A stretch of DNA of 64,000 nucleotides from Ectobacillus sp048976805 (GTDB taxonomy: Bacteria; Bacillota; Bacilli; Bacillales; Bacillaceae_G), in assembly GCA_048976805.1 (NCBI GenBank), contig JBHGUR010000006.1, positions 38,169-102,168 on the forward strand. The letters run 5' to 3'. This document shows positions 54,632 to 63,292 of this stretch, one piece after another. A program made the position numbers and the translations under genes. Under the pieces are notes generated by a model. That model had not been told where the DNA came from, made no database searches, and saw only the letters and a list, made by a program, of their open reading frames with translations. Position 1 is the first letter of the stretch. Each line of letters opens with the position of its first letter.

Positions 54632-55275
54632 ATGTCCGCAATAAAATTGCCAAACGGGCAGCAAAGGAAATTCAAAATGGAATGATTGTAAACTTAGGAA
54701 TCGGGATACCTTCTCTTGTTCCAAATCATATACCGCCGCAATATCATGTAATGTTTCATGCAGAAAATGGAGTTATCGGCATAGGGCAAAGCCCAAAGCA
54801 TGGGGAGGAAGACGAAAATCTTTGTAATGCTGCCGGGTTTCCGGTTACCGTCGTTCCGGGAGCAAGTTATTTTGACAGCTGCACAGCGTTTGGGATGATT
54901 CGCCGCGGCCTGCTAGATGTTACGATACTCGGTGCCCTTCAAGTGAGTCAGACCGGAGATTTAGCGAATTGGATTGTCCCTGGAAAACGCGTGCCAGGTA
55001 TTGGAGGAGCGATGGACTTAGCGGAAAAGTCAAAGAAGGTTATTGTTGTGATGAATCATATAGATAAATACGGACAACCGAAAATTGTTTCGCAATGCAC
55101 ATTGCCTCTCACCGCTAAAGAGTGTGTGGATTTAATTATCACAGATATGGCGGTAATGCAAGTAACACCAGAAGGTTTGCTGCTAACAGAGCTAATGGAG
55201 CCGTACACAATAGATGATATTAAGAAATATACAGAGCCTTCCTTTCAAATAAGCCCGCAACTAAATGTATTATAA
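54616..55275 (+). CDS. yodR: CoA-transferase subunit B, YodR-like
   Basis: 219 residues from ATG 54616 (SD GGGGTGA). Beta subunit with catalytic Glu in FHAENGVIGIGQSP and the GASYFDSCTAFGMIRRGLLD region. Completes the heteromeric CoA transferase with YodS. Confidence 0.93.
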   Translation: MGLGIDVRNKIAKRAAKEIQNGMIVNLGIGIPSLVPNHIPPQYHVMFHAENGVIGIGQSPKHGEEDENLCNAAGFPVTVVPGASYFDSCTAFGMIRRGLLDVTILGALQVSQTGDLANWIVPGKRVPGIGGAMDLAEKSKKVIVVMNHIDKYGQPKIVSQCTLPLTAKECVDLIITDMAVMQVTPEGLLLTELMEPYTIDDIKKYTEPSFQISPQLNVL

Positions 55276-55292
55276 AAAGCGAGGTGGAGCTG

Positions 55293-56564
55293 TTGGGAGT
55301 ATATAAAAAGCAAGTCCGTGAGCATATCCGTACCCATCAAACAAAAGGAATACGATTATTAAGAAGGCTTGTACAGGAAAGAAGCGTGTCTGCAGAAGAA
55401 AGCGGCGCCCAGGCTATTATGATTGAGAAATTGCGGCAGTTGGGAATGCAGCTTGATATATGGGAGCCATCTTATTCGGAGATGGAGCGCCATCCTTGCT
55501 TCGTTTCCCTGCGTAAAAACTTTGTTGATAGCCCCAACGTTGTCGGGGTTTTAAAAGGGACAGGGGGCGGCAAATCGATTATTTTAAATGGACACATTGA
55601 TGTAGTTCCAGAAGGTGATAGAAAGCAATGGGAATATGATCCTTATGGCGGAGAAATCGTAGGAAATAAATTGTATGGCCGCGGCGCTACCGATATGAAG
55701 GGAGGGAATGTGGCTTTAATTATGGCGATAGAAGCGATTGTCGCAAGCGGTATACGCTTAAAAGGAGATATATATTTTCAAAGTGTTATTGAAGAAGAAA
55801 GCGGGGGTGCAGGTTCGCTGGCTGCTATTTTAAGAGGATATACAGCGGATGCGGTGCTCATACCGGAGCCGACAAACTTAAAGTTTTTCCCTAAGCAGCA
55901 AGGCTCCATGTGGTTTCGGTTAACAGTGAAAGGAAAGTCCGCGCATGGAGGCACGCGCTATGAAGGAGTTAGCGCAATTGAAAAAGGCATGGTTGTTCTT
56001 CAGTATATAAGACAGCTAGAGCAAAAACGAAATGAACGTATTGCGGACCCTCTGTATCAATCCACCCCAATTCCCGTTCCAATTAATATCGGGAAAATAC
56101 AAGGCGGAAATTGGCCTTCCTCTGTACCCGATTCTCTTATTTTAGAAGGAAGATACGGCGTTATGCCGAATGAAACTTTAGAAGAAGCAAAGCGTGAATT
56201 TGAAGATTGTTTGAAGGAGCTGAATGAACAGGACGCCTGGTTTAAGAACAATCCAGTTACATTGACATGGTTTGGCGCACGCTGGGTGCCTGGCTCTATT
56301 GATGAACACCATCCATTTGTCCATACATTGCAAGAAAACTATCGGCTTGTGCGAAGTGAAGAACCCATATTTGAAGCTTCGCCATGGGGAACGGATGGGG
56401 GGGTGTTTACACAAATTGGAAATATGCCCGTGATTATTTTTGGGCCTGGCGAAACAAAAGTGGCGCATTATCCAAATGAGTATATTGAGATTGATAAAAT
56501 GGTAGCAGCCGCAGAAATTATCGCATGCATGCTGCTTGATTGGTGCGGGGTGAATGAATCGTGA
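55293..56564 (+). CDS. yodQ: M20 peptidase/deacylase, YodQ-like
   Basis: 423 residues from TTG 55293 (SD GAGGTG). ArgE/DapE family: metal ligands in NGHIDVVPEGD, GRGATDMKGG and the catalytic EEESGG; dimerisation domain about 185-300. Expected to remove an N-acyl group, plausibly from N6-acetyl-beta-lysine made by YodP. Overlaps yodP by 4 bases. Confidence 0.92.
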   Translation: MGVYKKQVREHIRTHQTKGIRLLRRLVQERSVSAEESGAQAIMIEKLRQLGMQLDIWEPSYSEMERHPCFVSLRKNFVDSPNVVGVLKGTGGGKSIILNGHIDVVPEGDRKQWEYDPYGGEIVGNKLYGRGATDMKGGNVALIMAIEAIVASGIRLKGDIYFQSVIEEESGGAGSLAAILRGYTADAVLIPEPTNLKFFPKQQGSMWFRLTVKGKSAHGGTRYEGVSAIEKGMVVLQYIRQLEQKRNERIADPLYQSTPIPVPINIGKIQGGNWPSSVPDSLILEGRYGVMPNETLEEAKREFEDCLKELNEQDAWFKNNPVTLTWFGARWVPGSIDEHHPFVHTLQENYRLVRSEEPIFEASPWGTDGGVFTQIGNMPVIIFGPGETKVAHYPNEYIEIDKMVAAAEIIACMLLDWCGVNES

Positions 56565-57406
56565 ACTATTCTAGAAATTTGTTAGAAAGAAATAGTCAAT
56601 ATGTGCTAGAAGGTGTGTTAGATCATTTTAATGAACGCATTCGAATCGATTATTACAATGGGGATGTAAAGGCTATTATAGAAAGAACAGAAGAGCTGGC
56701 AAGACAAAACAATTTTACAAAAATTATCATAAAAGGGAAAAGGGAGGATTTTTCCCTTGTTTTTTCTTTTGGCTACCTGTTAGAAGCCGTAATTCCTGGC
56801 TACTTTTATGGACATGACGCATATATAGTGACAAAATATAAAGATGTAAGTCGGAGAAACAGCTCTTTTTGGCTTCATGAGGATAACATTCTTCAGGATG
56901 TAAAGGAGAAGGTTTACACAGATAAAAAAATTCCAGAACAATTTACTTTTCGCAAGGCGACAATGCAGGACGCAAAAGAATTGGCAAACTTATTTGGAAA
57001 GGTGTTTCAGGTATACCCCACCCCTCTAGATAATCATGAGTATATTGTAAAGACAATGAAAGAAGATACGATTTATTATGTTTATGAAGTAAATGGGAAT
57101 ATTGTTAGTACAGCTTCGGCGGAAATAGAGCGGCGCTTTGCAAATGCGGAATTAACGAATTGCGCTACGCTGCCGGAATTTCGCCAGCACGGCTTAATGA
57201 AACAGCTGTTGCAGAGGTTAGAGGAGGAACTGCGTAGCCAGTCGATTTTTTGTTCTTATACACTTGCCCGCGCGTTATCATTCGGAATGAATGCCGCTTT
57301 TTACCAGTTGGGGTACACATATACGGGAAGAATGGCAAATAATTGCTATATTTTTGATAAAATGGAAGATATGAATGTGTGGGTAAAGGATTTATCATGT
57401 TCTTAA
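56561..57406 (+). CDS. yodP: Beta-lysine N-acetyltransferase, YodP/AblB-like
   Basis: 281 residues, GTG start. C-terminal GNAT domain (about 130-275): FRKATMQDAKELANLF, and the acetyl-CoA loop LPEFRQHGLMKQLLQRLEEEL. AblB enzymes acetylate the beta-lysine produced by KamA (AblA) to N6-acetyl-beta-lysine, an osmolyte; the pair is genetically linked here by kamA a little downstream. Confidence 0.92.
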   Translation: MNYSRNLLERNSQYVLEGVLDHFNERIRIDYYNGDVKAIIERTEELARQNNFTKIIIKGKREDFSLVFSFGYLLEAVIPGYFYGHDAYIVTKYKDVSRRNSSFWLHEDNILQDVKEKVYTDKKIPEQFTFRKATMQDAKELANLFGKVFQVYPTPLDNHEYIVKTMKEDTIYYVYEVNGNIVSTASAEIERRFANAELTNCATLPEFRQHGLMKQLLQRLEEELRSQSIFCSYTLARALSFGMNAAFYQLGYTYTGRMANNCYIFDKMEDMNVWVKDLSCS

Positions 57407-57466
57407 AAAGTCTAAGCTAAATATCCGGCACTGATAATGCCAGAAATTCGGCAGGGGGTGAAGCAG

Positions 57467-58837
57467 TTGTTGACAGTTAGTACAAAAGAAGTGTTAGAAG
57501 CAATTTTAAGCAGTATCGATGAAGCGATTCATGCAGTAGATGAACGCGGCATTACTATTTTTTATAATGCGGTAGCTGCTCGGCATGATGGTCTTGCGAT
57601 TGAAGAGGTACTTGGAAAACATGTTTTAGAAGCGTTTCCGTCTTTAACGAAAGAAACGAGCACCTTATTGAAGGTGCTGGAAACAAAACGGGTTATTCCG
57701 CACCAAGTGCAGCGCTACCAAAATCGGAACGGGAGGGAAATATATGCGGTGAACACGACCATTCCTATCGTTATCGACGGGAAGGTAGCAGGAGCGGTGG
57801 AAATTTCTAAAGATTATTCGGCTATACAAAAACTTACAGAAAAGATTGTGGAACTGCAATCTAATATCCGGCACAACTCAGCTAAACAGCCGACTATAAC
57901 AGGCATTACATTTTCAGATATTATAACAAATGATGCAAGTTTTATAGAAATGAAGGAGCTTGCCCAAAAGGTAGCGCCAACTGATACAAATGTACTTCTC
58001 TACGGCGAAACAGGTACAGGCAAGGAATTGTTTGTTCAAGCGATTCACCATGCGTCAAGGCGGAGAAATAAACCGTTTATTGCCCAAAATTGTGCGGCTT
58101 TGCCAGAATCCCTACTGGAAAGCTTGTTGTTTGGAACAACAAAAGGCAGCTATACAGGTGCGGTAGAGCGAGCGGGTTTATTTGAACTGGCTCACGGGGG
58201 GACTTTATTTTTGGATGAAATCAATTCGATGCCGCTTGACTTGCAGGCGAAGCTTCTCCGTGTTTTAGAAGACGGTATTATTAGAAGAATCGGTGACGGG
58301 AAAACACGGCAGGTCGATGTGCGGGTTATTGCTGCGATGAACGAATCTCCCGAGAATTGTCTGATGGAAAAAAAACTGCGAATGGATTTGTATTACAGAT
58401 TAAATGTATTTGCTATTTCCATCCCGCCGTTACGCAATCGTATCGGTGATATTCCTCTGTTAAGCGCTCATTTTTTAAAAGTGTATAACAAGAAGCACTT
58501 TAAAAATATTCAAACGCTTCACTCTGATGTGCTGCAACGATTTATAAGTTATCACTGGCCCGGAAATGTACGTGAACTGAAAAATGTAATAGAACATATG
58601 ATGATTGTAGCGGATGGCCCCATGATTACACCAGCACATCTTCCGCCATCTTTTTCCGCTTTACCTTCAAATGATATTCTTCCTCTTCGCCAAGCATTGA
58701 ATAAAACGGAAAGGCAGCTTATCGAAGCGGCGCTTGCCCATGCAGGCGGCAACATCTTACAAGCGGCAAAGCAGCTCGGAATCCCAAGGCAGACTTTGCA
58801 ATATAAGCTGCAAAAATATAAAAGAACTGTCCGATAA
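57467..58837 (+). CDS. Sigma-54-dependent activator, RocR-like
   Basis: 456 residues from TTG 57467 (SD GGGGGTG); an ATG at 57437 lacks an SD. PAS domain (about 10-120), AAA+ domain with Walker A GETGTGKELF, the sigma-54 contact loop in the GSYTGA form, Walker B GGTLFLDEIN, and a C-terminal Fis-type HTH (ALAHAGGNILQAAKQLGIPR). RocR/BkdR-type activators respond to an amino acid or its breakdown product. Its insertion between yodP and kamA, with a -24/-12 promoter just after it, makes kamA its obvious target. B. subtilis does not have a regulator at this position (from memory). Confidence 0.93.
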   Translation: MLTVSTKEVLEAILSSIDEAIHAVDERGITIFYNAVAARHDGLAIEEVLGKHVLEAFPSLTKETSTLLKVLETKRVIPHQVQRYQNRNGREIYAVNTTIPIVIDGKVAGAVEISKDYSAIQKLTEKIVELQSNIRHNSAKQPTITGITFSDIITNDASFIEMKELAQKVAPTDTNVLLYGETGTGKELFVQAIHHASRRRNKPFIAQNCAALPESLLESLLFGTTKGSYTGAVERAGLFELAHGGTLFLDEINSMPLDLQAKLLRVLEDGIIRRIGDGKTRQVDVRVIAAMNESPENCLMEKKLRMDLYYRLNVFAISIPPLRNRIGDIPLLSAHFLKVYNKKHFKNIQTLHSDVLQRFISYHWPGNVRELKNVIEHMMIVADGPMITPAHLPPSFSALPSNDILPLRQALNKTERQLIEAALAHAGGNILQAAKQLGIPRQTLQYKLQKYKRTVR

Positions 58838-58855
58838 ACTGGCAGTTCTTTTATA
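58820..58855 (+). terminator. Terminator of the RocR-like gene
   Basis: AAAAGAACTG and CAGTTCTTTT, then TATATTTT; separates the regulator transcript from kamA. Confidence 0.8.
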
Positions 58856-58931
58856 TTTTCACCAATGGATGCGGTTTCACATATAAAGAAGTAAGTATCA
58901 GATTAGATGATTTTACTATTTTGGATGAAAG

Positions 58932-58947
58932 TGGCATATTTTTTGCT
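58932..58947 (+). promoter_or_regulatory. Sigma-54 (-24/-12) promoter of kamA
   Basis: TGGCAT-ATTTT-TTGCT, with the GG and GC doublets exactly 10 bases apart as in the TGGCAY-N5-TTGCW consensus. It lies 43-58 bases upstream of the kamA ATG, between the activator gene and kamA. Confidence 0.85.
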
Positions 58948-58989
58948 TTTATAAATAGGTGAAGATTGTATGAAGAGGAGGAATTTCTC

Positions 58990-60060
58990 ATGCTGCATGA
59001 GTTATATAAACCGAAACGCCATTGGAAAGATGTTGAACTATGGAAGGATGTAACAGAAGAGCAGTGGAACGATTGGATTTGGCAGCTAACGAATACAATT
59101 AAAACATTGGACGATTTAAAGAAAGTAATCAATCTCACGCCTGATGAAGAGGAAGGGGTGAAAATTTCCACAAAAACCATTCCATTAAACATTACGCCTT
59201 ATTATGCTTCACTAATGAATCCAGATGATCCGCGCTGTCCAATTCGAATGCAATCCGTTCCGATTGCAAAAGAATTGTATAAGACGAAATACGACCAAGA
59301 AGATCCGCTTCATGAAGACGAGGATTCCCCAACCCCAGGATTAACCCACCGTTATCCAGATCGTGTACTTTTCTTAGTTACTAATCAGTGCTCTATGTAT
59401 TGCCGCTATTGCACCCGCCGCCGCTTCAGCGGACAAATCGGCATGGGTGTGCCGAAAAAGCAGCTTGATGATGCAATCGCTTATATTGCCCGAACGCCAC
59501 AGGTACGGGATGTTCTCATCTCCGGCGGTGACGGATTGTTGATTAACGATAATATTCTGGAATACATTTTGAAAAACTTACGGGCTATTCCTCATGTTGA
59601 AATCATCCGCATTGGCACAAGAGCACCTGTCGTATTCCCGCAGCGGATTACAGAAAACTTGTGCAACATCTTGAAAAAATATCATCCAATTTGGCTGAAT
59701 ACTCATTTTAATACCTCTATTGAGATTACTGAAGAATCGAAGACGGCGTGCGAAATGTTGGCTAATGCTGGTGTACCGCTGGGTAATCAGGCAGTTATTC
59801 TTGCTGGTATTAATGACAGTGTAGCTATTATGAAGAAGCTTATGCATGATCTTGTGAAAATCCGTGTTCGTCCGTACTACATCTACCAGTGTGATTTGTC
59901 CGAGGGTATCAGCCATTTCCGCGCTCCTGTTTCAAAGGGTTTAGAAATTATAGAAGGATTGCGCGGACATACGTCCGGATATGCCGTTCCTACTTCATTT
60001 TTTATTGGACGTATGATAAAATGCTGTTGTAATAAGGTTTTTGGGAGGTTGCAATGTTGA
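58990..60060 (+). pseudogene. kamA: Lysine 2,3-aminomutase, interrupted at 3' end
   Basis: 356 codons from ATG 58990 (SD GAGGAGG), of which about 335 are native. The radical-SAM cluster ligands are C134, C138, C141 (NQCSMYCRYC). The native frame runs to GHTSGYAVPT; relatives continue with a strand and then the PGGGGK motif that holds the PLP-binding lysine. Here the frame switches at 59,995 to 21 foreign codons ending KVFGRLQC and stops inside the start of a serine recombinase gene. Full-length KamA is about 415-470 residues, so roughly 100 residues including the PLP lysine are missing and the product should be inactive unless the insertion is excised. The last 335 codons are otherwise intact, without stops, which argues for recent or functionally maintained insertion rather than decay. 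Confidence 0.95.
59984..60000. other. Putative left attachment site (attL) in kamA
   Basis: The switch from conserved kamA sequence to foreign sequence falls in or just after CCGTTCCTACTTC (59,984-59,996). Large serine recombinases cross over at a 2-bp core in a non-repeated site, so the exact position cannot be fixed without attR. Confidence 0.6.
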
Positions 60061-61607
60061 GAGAAATAAGACACGTTGCTATGTATTTAAGAATATCACA
60101 AGAAAAGAAAGGAGAGGGAGTAGAAACCTTATCAAACCATAGAGAAATTTTAACAGAGTACGCTCAAGAACATGATTACACTTGGGAGGAATACGGAGAA
60201 GTTCTTTCTGGAGGAGCTTCAGACTTGGGACAAAGACCTCAACTTCAAAAGCTGTTGAAAGAAATTGAGAAGTTTGACGCAATATTGGTTTTTGAACTTT
60301 CTCGTCTCTCAAGGAACGGACTTATTTCGGAGACAGTTCTCCAGTATTGTATTGACTATGATAAACCAATTATTACTCCACATTACACATATGACCTCGC
60401 AAACAATAGCAATGACGTTCTCACTTTCCGTTTCGGTTCTTTGATTGCATCACAAGAACATTCTCTGATAGGGAAACGGTCAAAAGCTAATAAAATTCAA
60501 ATGACGAAAGCTGGACTTCACGTTTCTGGAGGAGTTCCATATGGCTATAGAAGAAACTCCAAGACAAAGAAGTTAGAAATATATGAGCCAGAAGCAAAAG
60601 CTGTGAGACTTATTTTCAAGTTACATGGTGAAGGTCTTGGGTCACGGAAAATTGTTGACACGTTGAACCGTGAAGGTTACCTTCCACAACGGTCAGACGC
60701 TTGGAACCTTCCAAGTGTAAAACGAATCATTAAAAATAAGACCTACAAAGGTACAGTCTTTATACAAGACAGAAAACGAATAAAAGAACATGGAAAATAC
60801 ATTTATAAGGTACTGGACACAATTGAGGTCGAGAACGCTCACCCAGCAATCATTTCACCAGATGAATGGGATCGAGCGAATCAAGAAAGAGAAGAAAGAG
60901 TTGAAAAGTTTAAAATTACTAGAGAAAGACCTCCAGCTCAATATGACACAATATTGAGGGATCTTGTTTTTTGTGGAAAGTGTGGGAGAAAAATTGCTTT
61001 TCGGAGAGAAAGAAACGGAAAGGTTACAATGAGACCATGTCAATTTCAGCTTCCAAATTCAGCTGAAAAGTGCAAAAACTCTGGTCTCCTTGTTGAGTAT
61101 TTGGAGAAAGAAGTTGTGGAAAAGCTGAAGCAATACAGAGGGGAATTAATTCAAGAATTGGTTCAACTTCGAGACAACGACACTTCACAAATTGAGTTAG
61201 AGTTGAAAGAGCGACTTAATAACATAAAAGGACAACTTGAGACTGTAAAGAAGAAACAAGCAAACCTTCTTGACCTCGCTCTTGAAGGTCTCTTCTCAAG
61301 AGAGGAATTGAAGGAAAAGAAACAACAACTCCATGACCATGAACATGACCTTCAAAGGACATTGGAGCAACTGGAGAATCAATTGGAGAATTTGGATACA
61401 GTTCCAATAACAAACAGAATTGAGCATGTTGTTTCTTTACTAGACAACTTTGAGACCCTTTCTGTTGAGAAACAAAACAGAGTCTTAAAACGTGTTATAA
61501 AGAAAATTTATTTTACTAGAGAAATTCCAGAGGACTTGAGACAGTCGTCTCCAAAAAATCTAAGTCGGAGGAACTATCCGTTTGAATATGTGATTGAATA
61601 CTTCTAA
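60054..61607 (+). CDS. Large serine recombinase/integrase
   Basis: 517 residues. N-terminal resolvase domain (about 8-155) with the catalytic Ser15 in VAMYLRISQEKKGEG and the helix E region; recombinase domain (about 160-270, GVPYGYRRNSKTKKLEIYEPE, RIIKNKTYKG); a zinc ribbon with LVFCGKCGRKIAF … RPCQFQLPNSAEKCKNSG; and a coiled coil (about 375-455) needed for directionality control. Size and layout match SpoIVCA/SprA-type enzymes of intervening sporulation elements. Its ATG (SD GGGAGG) overlaps the stop of truncated kamA by 7 bases, so it should be translated from a kamA transcript. Confidence 0.95.
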   Translation: MLREIRHVAMYLRISQEKKGEGVETLSNHREILTEYAQEHDYTWEEYGEVLSGGASDLGQRPQLQKLLKEIEKFDAILVFELSRLSRNGLISETVLQYCIDYDKPIITPHYTYDLANNSNDVLTFRFGSLIASQEHSLIGKRSKANKIQMTKAGLHVSGGVPYGYRRNSKTKKLEIYEPEAKAVRLIFKLHGEGLGSRKIVDTLNREGYLPQRSDAWNLPSVKRIIKNKTYKGTVFIQDRKRIKEHGKYIYKVLDTIEVENAHPAIISPDEWDRANQEREERVEKFKITRERPPAQYDTILRDLVFCGKCGRKIAFRRERNGKVTMRPCQFQLPNSAEKCKNSGLLVEYLEKEVVEKLKQYRGELIQELVQLRDNDTSQIELELKERLNNIKGQLETVKKKQANLLDLALEGLFSREELKEKKQQLHDHEHDLQRTLEQLENQLENLDTVPITNRIEHVVSLLDNFETLSVEKQNRVLKRVIKKIYFTREIPEDLRQSSPKNLSRRNYPFEYVIEYF

Positions 61608-61621
61608 TTGGAGGGAACCAA

Positions 61622-61801
61622 TTGGTCAAGGAAATTGAGAAAAGACAAAAAGACGTTCTGGAAGAGTACAAAAAAGGTTTGGAGATTACCAGTGAGTCAA
61701 AGGTCGGAGAGGTTGACGTGAAGGTTTACGGAGAACTTGATGTTGAGAGGTTAGTGAAAAGACTTCTAAATAGTCCGTATATTACTAAACGAAAGAGCTG
61801 A
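61622..61801 (+). CDS. Small element protein
   Basis: 59 residues from TTG 61622 with a good SD (GGAGGG). Lysine/glutamate-rich, two predicted helices with a short beta turn (SKVGEVDVKVYGELDVERL). Directly after the recombinase; a recombination directionality factor is conceivable by position (SprB is 58 residues) but no sequence evidence supports it. Ends in a terminator. Confidence 0.6.
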   Translation: MVKEIEKRQKDVLEEYKKGLEITSESKVGEVDVKVYGELDVERLVKRLLNSPYITKRKS

Positions 61802-61825
61802 CTTAAAAAGTCGGTTCTTTTTTTA
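61792..61825 (+). terminator. Terminator after recombinase operon
   Basis: AAAGAGCTGACTT pairs with AAGTCGGTTCTTT (two G-T or mismatched positions), then T-run. Confidence 0.8.
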
Positions 61826-61835
61826 TGCTCCTTTT

Positions 61836-61902
61836 AGGTCGCAGCAAAAAGACCTCCTCGTTGTAGTCAGCAGAACTGCAATAGAGGAGGAAACTTTTAA
61901 TG
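61836..61902 (+). promoter_or_regulatory. Hairpin over the Mom-like ribosome binding site
   Basis: CCTCCTC (61,853-61,859) pairs with GAGGAGG (61,884-61,890), the SD; TTG/CAA and AGT/ACT extend the stem toward the loop. AGGTC and GACCT just upstream can form a competing small stem that takes part of the left arm. Confidence 0.75.
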
Positions 61903-62650
61903 TTTCAAGTGAAAGAAATTAGTAAACAAGAAGCTCTTGAAATGGTTAAAAAGTATCATTACTCAAATACGCTCCATTGAACAAAGTATTTTTGGGAATC
62001 TTTCAGAATGACTCTTTGGTCGGAGTTGTGACTCTTGGTTGGGGAACAAGACCAAGACACACAATACAAAAAATTTTCCCAAGTCTTGACACAGAGGACT
62101 ATTATGAAATTGGGAGAATGTGCATGACGGACGAAATGCCCAGAAATAGTGAGAGTCAAATGTTGTCCAGAGTTGTTGCTTGGATAAAAGAGAATAGACC
62201 GTCCGTGAAAGTTCTGTTCACATGGGCTGACGGAATGTTGGGAAAGGTCGGTTATGTCTACCAAGCTAGTAATTTTAAATATATTGGACATATTTGGACA
62301 GACACATATTTAGTTGACGGAGTAAAAATTCACCCAAGACAAATGAAGGCATTTTTATCTCCAAACGATAGTAGGAAAGGTGTACGACCAACTATTGAAC
62401 AAAGGGAGCAATTGGGAATAAAACATTATAAGGGAAAACAGTTTAAATACTTGTTCTTCACATGTGATAAGAGAACCAAGAAAAAAACCTCCTCGCTGAA
62501 ATGTTAGCTCCAAATAATTTACCATATCCAAAAGAGAAAGACCTTGAATGGAAAGTTCAAGTGGGAAAAGGAAAATGGGTTCCTTCTGGTATTCCTCCAT
62601 ATAAAACAGACACAACGACAAAAGAAAACATTCTTTGTTTGAGAAGTTGA
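61900..62650 (+). pseudogene. Mom-like DNA modification protein, two frame breaks
   Basis: Read across two -1 shifts, 61,900-62,650 encodes about 250 residues of the Mom family (GNAT fold), which in phage Mu converts adenine to N6-carbamoylmethyl adenine and protects DNA from restriction. Segment 1 ends MVKKYHYSNTL, segment 2 starts LNKVFLGIF and contains DYYEIGRMCMTDEMPRNSES, VLFTWADGMLGKVGYVYQAS, segment 3 (from 62,486) adds LLAEMLAPNNLPYPKEK to the end. The first shift is CTC-CA for CTC-CCA at about 61,974-61,976; the second is in a run of seven A at 62,481-62,487. Either a decayed gene, sequencing errors in homopolymers, or a natural shift at the A-run. Confidence 0.75.
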
Positions 62651-62670
62651 ATAAGCTTCTCTTTTTTTTT
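62641..62670 (+). terminator. Terminator after the Mom-like gene
   Basis: GAGAAG-TT and AA-GCTTCTC form the stem, followed by ten T. Confidence 0.85.
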
Positions 62671-62685
62671 ATTTGTCACGGACTT

Positions 62686-62737
62686 CAACTCCTCTCGTTG
62701 GTTTGAATGTAAAAACGACAAAGGAGTTGCTTGAGTG
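62686..62737 (+). promoter_or_regulatory. Hairpin over the ribosome binding site of the next gene
   Basis: CAACTCCT (62,686-62,693) and AGGAGTTG (62,722-62,729) are complementary, with CGTT/AACG inside; the right arm is the SD of the GTG start at 62735. The same design as before the Mom-like gene. Confidence 0.6.
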
Positions 62738-62896
62738 AAAATATTCTTCTTTGCTCTTGCTTCTGTGGCCATGTTTTACCAGACTTATTTAGAGCTTATT
62801 TCAGAGCAATTTTTGAGAGCTGGTGCATTTGGTCTCATGGGTCTTGTAACGCTGTTTCTGACCGTTTTTGAGCTGATTATACGAGGTGATTTTTAA
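62735..62896 (+). CDS. Small two-helix membrane protein
   Basis: 53 residues from GTG 62735 (SD AAGGAG). Two hydrophobic segments (KIFFFALASVAMFYQTYLEL; FGLMGLVTLFLTVFELII). No family recognised. Stop and next start overlap (TAATG). Confidence 0.65.
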   Translation: MKIFFFALASVAMFYQTYLELISEQFLRAGAFGLMGLVTLFLTVFELIIRGDF

Positions 62897-63108
62897 TGAG
62901 AGTCGGAGACCGAGCCAGAGTGACCGTGAAGGACACAGTTTGGTTGGAACATTTGAAAAACGTTCCAGCAACAGTTTTCTATATTGACGAGAAAAACTTG
63001 TACGCAGACCATATGAAACCAATCCAAGTTGAGCTTGACGAACCTTACGACGTACACGGTCAGAGAATGTTGAGAGTAACCTTGAAGGAAGTGAGTCCTC
63101 TTGAATAA
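62896..63108 (+). CDS. Small phage-type protein
   Basis: 70 residues, SD AGGTGA. Beta-rich, SH3-like sequence (RVGDRARVTVKDTVWLEHL … VPATVFYIDEKNLYADHM … VELDEPYDVHGQRMLRVTLKE), frequent in small phage early genes. Function unknown. Confidence 0.7.
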   Translation: MRVGDRARVTVKDTVWLEHLKNVPATVFYIDEKNLYADHMKPIQVELDEPYDVHGQRMLRVTLKEVSPLE

Positions 63109-63292
63109 AAAAGAGGTTGCTTCACCCATTAAAAGGAGACGGAGACAACTAATTGTTCATTCTTACGGTTACTACCGACTAAACGAGACAATTATTTCTG
63201 ATCACACATTTGACCAATGGAGCAAAGAGCTTGTTGAACTACAAGAAAAATATCCAGCTATCTCAAAATACTTGAAAGATTTATTTGCTTAG
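63101..63292 (+). CDS. Small basic protein
   Basis: 63 residues from TTG 63101 (SD GGAAGTGAG), overlapping the previous gene by 8 bases. Basic N-terminus (KKEVASPIKRRRRQLIVHS) then an acidic helix (FDQWSKELVELQEKYPAISK). Unrecognised. Confidence 0.6.
   Translation: MNKKEVASPIKRRRRQLIVHSYGYYRLNETIISDHTFDQWSKELVELQEKYPAISKYLKDLFA

Noticed and set aside
61900..61978. Separate 26-codon small protein
   Set aside because: Its sequence joins the downstream Mom-like frame in register after a single-base correction, so it is the N-terminus of that gene.
62735..62896. Holin assignment for the small membrane proteins of the element
   Set aside because: Two hydrophobic segments alone are not specific and no endolysin gene is adjacent.
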